Of a stretch of DNA of 8,698 nucleotides, positions 6,481-8,698 are shown piece after piece. The number at the start of each line of letters is the position of its first letter. Position 1 is the first letter of the stretch. The translations under genes were made by a program, and so were the position numbers. The stretch is taken from contig JAKACF010000083.1 of assembly GCA_021821585.1 (NCBI GenBank), forward strand, positions 1-8,698, given 5' to 3'. This DNA comes from Actinomycetes bacterium (GTDB lineage: Bacteria; Actinomycetota; Acidimicrobiia; Acidimicrobiales; Bog-793). Below the pieces are notes generated by a model. The model ran no database searches. It had not been told where the DNA came from and saw only the letters and a program-made list of their open reading frames with translations.

Positions 6481-7164
6481 ATGGGTGAGATGATCGAATT
6501 CCCGAGCAACGGCACGAGCGGCGAGGGCTACCTCGCGACTCCGGAGGGCGGCTCAGGCCCGGGGGTCGTCGTGATCCAGGAGTGGTGGGGGCTCGTCGAC
6601 CACATCAAGGACGTCTGTGACCGCTTCGCCGCAGAGGGCTTCGTCGCGCTGGCGCCCGATCTGTACCACGGGAAGAAGGTCGCCGAGCCGGACGAGGCGG
6701 GCAAGACGATGATGGCGATGCAGCTCGACAAGGCTGCGAAGGACATGTCGGGCGCGGTGGACGCCGTGAACGGGCGCAGCACCGGCGACGGCGTCGGCGT
6801 CGTCGGCTTCTGCATGGGCGGGGGGCTCGCCCTCGTGCTGGCGGCGCAGCGCAACGACGCCGTGAAGGCGGTCGTGCCCTTCTACGGGGCCATCCCCTGG
6901 GAGGGTGTCCAGCCCGACTACGCATCGATCACCGGTGCGGTCCTCGGCCACTACGCCGAGCAGGACGAGTGGGCCAACCCCGAGGTCGCCCACCAGCTCG
7001 AGCGCCAGCTGAAGGAGTCCGGGAACGGCGACGTCACCGTCCACATCTACCCCGGGACGGACCACGCCTTCTTCAACGACACCCGACCGGAGGTCTACGC
7101 CGAGGAGGCGTCGCGCGTCGCCTGGGGACGGACGATCGAGTTCCTGCGCTCCCGCCTCGCCTGA
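6481..7164 (+). CDS. dienelactone hydrolase family protein (carboxymethylenebutenolidase-like)
   Basis: A 227-residue cytosolic alpha/beta hydrolase. Characterised members open dienelactone to maleylacetate in chlorocatechol degradation (EC 3.1.1.45), but many homologues act on other lactones or esters, so the substrate is open. The triad is visible: Cys111 in the nucleophile elbow GFCMGG (109-114), Asp162 in HYAEQDEW (157-164) and His195 in PGTDHAFF (191-198). QEWWGL (33-38) carries Glu34, equivalent to the glutamate that holds the resting cysteine in the Pseudomonas enzyme. APDLYHG (58-64) is also family-typical, and the length is normal. The ATG at 6481 was chosen because the -10-like hexamer fits it; an in-frame ATG at 6490 is the alternative. 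Upstream open reading in the same frame, back to about 5812, overlaps the preceding gene and lacks family homology. No chlorocatechol genes are adjacent. Confidence 0.94.
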   Translation: MGEMIEFPSNGTSGEGYLATPEGGSGPGVVVIQEWWGLVDHIKDVCDRFAAEGFVALAPDLYHGKKVAEPDEAGKTMMAMQLDKAAKDMSGAVDAVNGRSTGDGVGVVGFCMGGGLALVLAAQRNDAVKAVVPFYGAIPWEGVQPDYASITGAVLGHYAEQDEWANPEVAHQLERQLKESGNGDVTVHIYPGTDHAFFNDTRPEVYAEEASRVAWGRTIEFLRSRLA

Positions 7165-7176
7165 GCGCGCCCCCGG

Positions 7177-7198
7177 GCCGGTCCCCTCAGGGACCGGC
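7177..7198. terminator. shared bidirectional hairpin between convergent genes
   Basis: GCCGGTCCC (7177-7185) and GGGACCGGC (7190-7198) are perfect 9-bp arms with a 4-nt loop. It lies 12 nt past the hydrolase stop and overlaps the final codons of the convergent regulator gene, whose TGA stop (7187-7189) is in the loop. There is no T-tract on either side, so termination is inferred from position and stem strength. Confidence 0.65.
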
Positions 7199-8584
7199 GC
7201 CGAGCGCGAGCACGTCCTGCAGGACCATGAGGGCGGCACCGTAGGCGTGCTCGGGCGGGGTCGCGTAGCCGATGACGAGGGCGGGAGGCCGGGCGGCCGG
7301 TCCGGTCCGGTAGCTGTCGAGGCCTTCCACGTACAGGCCGTGGGCGCCCGCCTCAGCGGTGGCGACGGCCTCGCTCATCCCGGAGGGCAGCCGGACGAGG
7401 GCGTGAAGGCCGGCGGAGATGCCATCGACCCGCCCGGCGGGGAGCGCCGCCACCAGGCGGTCGCGGCGACGGCGGTAGGCCAGTCGCTGACGGCGGACGT
7501 GGCGGTCGTAGGCACCGGAGGCGATGAGCTCGGCCAGGGCGAGCTGGTCGAAGACCGAGCTGTGGCGGTCGGCGAGGAGCTTCGCATCGGAGAACGGCTG
7601 GACGAGGTGGGCCGGGAGGGCGAGCCAGGCGAGCCGGAGGCCGGGGGCGAGGGACTTGCTGGCGGTGCCGACGTAGATGACGTGGTCCGGGTCGAGGCCC
7701 TGCAGGGCGCCGAGCGGCTCGCGGTCGTAGCGGAACTCGCCGTCATAGTCGTCCTCGACGACCAGCCCGCCGACCTGGCGAGCCCACGACAGGGCGGCGT
7801 GCCGCCGCCTCGGGGAGAGCACCGTGCCGAGGGGGAACTGGTGGGCGGGAGTGAGGACGGCGACCTCGGCGCCTCCGATCGCCGCGACGTCGGCGCCTTC
7901 CCCGTCGACGGGCAGGCTGAGCACCCCGAGGCCGGCGCCGCTGGCGATCCGGCTCAGCTCGGGCAGCCCGTGGGACTCGAGCGCCACCGCGGTCGCCCCG
8001 CCGGCGCGCAGCACGCTGCAGAGCAACCCGAACGCCTGGGTGAACCCCGAGCAGATGACGAGGCGCGAGGGCTCGGTGCGGACCCCCCGGGCTCGCCCGA
8101 GGTAGCCGGCCAGGACCTCGCGCAGCTGGCGGGTGCCGCGCGGGTCGCCGTAGCCGAGGTCGGCGTCGACGGCGGTGGACCAGGCCCGTCGGCTTGCGGC
8201 GAGCCAGGCGGTACGGGGGAACGACGACAGGTCGGGACCTCCCGGACGCAGGCTGTGGGCCCACCGTTCGGCGCCCGGCGCGGGCGGGGCCCCGCCCCCG
8301 GGAGCCGCCGGCGGCAGCGGCGGCCGCTGCGCCACGGTGGTCCCCGAGCCGTGGCGGGCGGCGAGCCAGCCCTCGGCGGTCAGCTGGGCGTAGGCCTCGA
8401 CCACGGTGTTGCGGGCGAGGCCGAGATCGGCCGCGAGGCTGCGGGACGAGGGAAGGCGGGTGCCGGCGGGCAGGCGCCCGTCTGCGACGGCCTCGCGCAG
8501 GGCGCCCTCGAGGGCCTTCCTGCGACGCGGGCCGCCCAGCTCGAGGTGAAGGTCGATGCCGAAAGTGGCCCACGAATCCTTCAC
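7187..8584 (-). CDS. MocR-type transcriptional regulator (GntR winged helix fused to aminotransferase-like domain)
   Basis: A 465-residue PLP-dependent regulator, the usual MocR length. Residues about 20-85 form the GntR-type winged helix, with LPAGTRLPSSRSLAADLGLARNTV spanning 38-61. A Pro/Ala/Gly linker (88-105) leads to a fold-type I aminotransferase domain: YGDPRGTRQLREVLAGYL (145-162), LTPAHQFPLG (244-253), VVEDDYDGEFRY (275-286) with Asp279 as probable pyridine-nitrogen ligand, and GTASKSLAPGLRLAW (306-320) with Lys310 as the PLP Schiff-base lysine. The intact lysine and aspartate suggest PLP binding. The family controls vitamin B6, GABA, taurine or amino-acid genes, commonly divergent ones, so the likely target starts at 8631. 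The GTG start (8582-8584) gives the standard opening KDSWATFGIDLHLEL. It is preceded by TAAGGT 8 nt upstream; the AAGG within that could instead act as a Shine-Dalgarno site. Confidence 0.94.
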   Translation of the reverse strand: MKDSWATFGIDLHLELGGPRRRKALEGALREAVADGRLPAGTRLPSSRSLAADLGLARNTVVEAYAQLTAEGWLAARHGSGTTVAQRPPLPPAAPGGGAPPAPGAERWAHSLRPGGPDLSSFPRTAWLAASRRAWSTAVDADLGYGDPRGTRQLREVLAGYLGRARGVRTEPSRLVICSGFTQAFGLLCSVLRAGGATAVALESHGLPELSRIASGAGLGVLSLPVDGEGADVAAIGGAEVAVLTPAHQFPLGTVLSPRRRHAALSWARQVGGLVVEDDYDGEFRYDREPLGALQGLDPDHVIYVGTASKSLAPGLRLAWLALPAHLVQPFSDAKLLADRHSSVFDQLALAELIASGAYDRHVRRQRLAYRRRRDRLVAALPAGRVDGISAGLHALVRLPSGMSEAVATAEAGAHGLYVEGLDSYRTGPAARPPALVIGYATPPEHAYGAALMVLQDVLALGAGP

Positions 8585-8591
8585 TTAAGTG
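8582..8591. promoter_or_regulatory. 10-bp perfect palindrome at the MocR start codon
   Basis: CACTTAAGTG is self-complementary and includes the regulator's GTG start (minus strand). It adjoins the GGACC repeat and sits downstream of the regulator's -10-like element, a suitable place for autorepression. Binding by the MocR protein is inferred. Confidence 0.4.
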
Positions 8592-8608
8592 GACCTTATC
8601 AACGGACC
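8587..8608 (+). promoter_or_regulatory. direct GGACC repeats, candidate MocR operator
   Basis: AAGTGGACC (8587-8595) and AACGGACC (8601-8608) place GGACC at 13-bp spacing, and an inverted GGTC follows at 8614-8617. As I recall, the Corynebacterium PdxR site is close to AAAGTGGW(T)CTA, and AAGTGGACCTTA here is similar. The repeats overlap the -10 of the regulator and the -35 of the divergent gene, so one bound protein could act on both. Confidence 0.45.
8593..8598 (-). promoter_or_regulatory. -10-like element for the MocR gene
   Basis: The minus strand reads TAAGGT, with 8 nt to the GTG at 8584, consistent with a leaderless or near-leaderless transcript. It overlaps the -35-like TTATCA of the divergent promoter. 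The alternative reading is that its AAGG acts as a ribosome binding site at 9-nt spacing. Confidence 0.4.
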
Positions 8609-8624
8609 AGTTCGGTCGTACGGT
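8596..8624 (+). promoter_or_regulatory. candidate promoter of the divergent right-edge gene
   Basis: TTATCA (8596-8601) and TACGGT (8619-8624) are 17 nt apart, matching four of six -35 consensus bases and the TANNNT form of the -10. The -10 ends 6 nt before the ATG at 8631, suggesting a leaderless mRNA. This is the best full promoter in the window. Confidence 0.5.
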
Positions 8625-8630
8625 TCGTGC

Positions 8631-8698
8631 ATGACGACGCTCATCGACGATCGAACAGGTGGGGCGAAGTCGGCCGCGTGGAAGACACGCCTCGACTT
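8631..8698 (+). CDS. start of an unidentified gene divergent from the MocR regulator, cut by window edge
   Basis: Only 22 codons are present: the protein begins MTTLIDDRTGG and continues to WKTRLD at the edge. It is too short to assign a family. Coding is supported by an open frame from an ATG, by a promoter-like pair placed 6 nt before it, and by the divergent layout typical of MocR regulators and their targets. The predicted start is polar, with no signal peptide or membrane segment in the visible part. It does not look like the usual start of PdxS. Codon choice in the first dozen codons is less GC-biased than in neighbouring genes, as is common near a leaderless start. Confidence 0.6.
   Translation, partial: MTTLIDDRTGGAKSAAWKTRLD

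Noticed and set aside
7187..8584. A free-standing aminotransferase
   Set aside because: The protein has a clear GntR winged helix before the aminotransferase-like domain, which defines the MocR regulator family.
1..8698. Mobile element, CRISPR array, tRNA/rRNA, or defence island
   Set aside because: No repeat array, transposase or integrase motif, terminal inverted repeat pair, tRNA-like cloverleaf or defence-type domain was seen, and base composition is even apart from promoter regions.

Overview
This is a GC-rich window with strong G/C third-position bias, GTG starts at five of the seven complete or start-containing upstream-anchored genes, actinobacterial protein styles and no obvious Shine-Dalgarno site at most transcript-first genes. 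It looks like chromosomal DNA of a high-GC actinobacterium, possibly Acidimicrobiia; the lineage is a guess from style, not from any marker gene. No RNA gene, insertion sequence, CRISPR array, phage gene or integration scar was found. Gene density is high, and the longest gap is about 174 bp.

Layout. Minus strand, 4044 down to 1: a secreted NlpC/P60 cell-wall peptidase (2869-4044), a perfect 12-bp hairpin, then a two-gene unit of a PIG3-type quinone oxidoreductase (1855-2811) and acetoacetyl-CoA synthetase (start 1858, running off the left edge). The last two overlap by 4 bp (GTGA). Plus strand, 4219 to 7164: class II fumarase (4219-5631), a hypothetical protein 10 nt downstream with a C-terminal region resembling the eIF2B/NagB-type fold (5642-6436), then a dienelactone hydrolase family protein (6481-7164) with its own likely promoter. 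A MocR-type (GntR-aminotransferase) regulator runs convergently (7187-8584, minus) and shares a hairpin with the hydrolase. Divergent from it, the first 22 codons of an unidentified gene begin at 8631 and run off the right edge.

How the genes fit together. The metabolic genes are housekeeping carbon metabolism: fumarase in the TCA cycle, acetoacetate activation, a quinone/enone reductase and a lactone hydrolase. The MocR regulator most likely controls the divergent gene at the right edge through the 46-bp intergenic region, which holds a palindrome and repeated GGACC/GGTC elements overlapping both putative promoters.

The most consistent signal not explained by the genes is a TANNNT -10-like hexamer placed 6-8 nt before the start codon at five genes (2811, 4219, 6481, 8584, 8631), with little or no Shine-Dalgarno sequence. 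This pattern suggests leaderless transcripts. I do not see a clear new biological system; the candidates worth follow-up are the fumarase-linked hypothetical protein and the MocR/divergent-gene control region.
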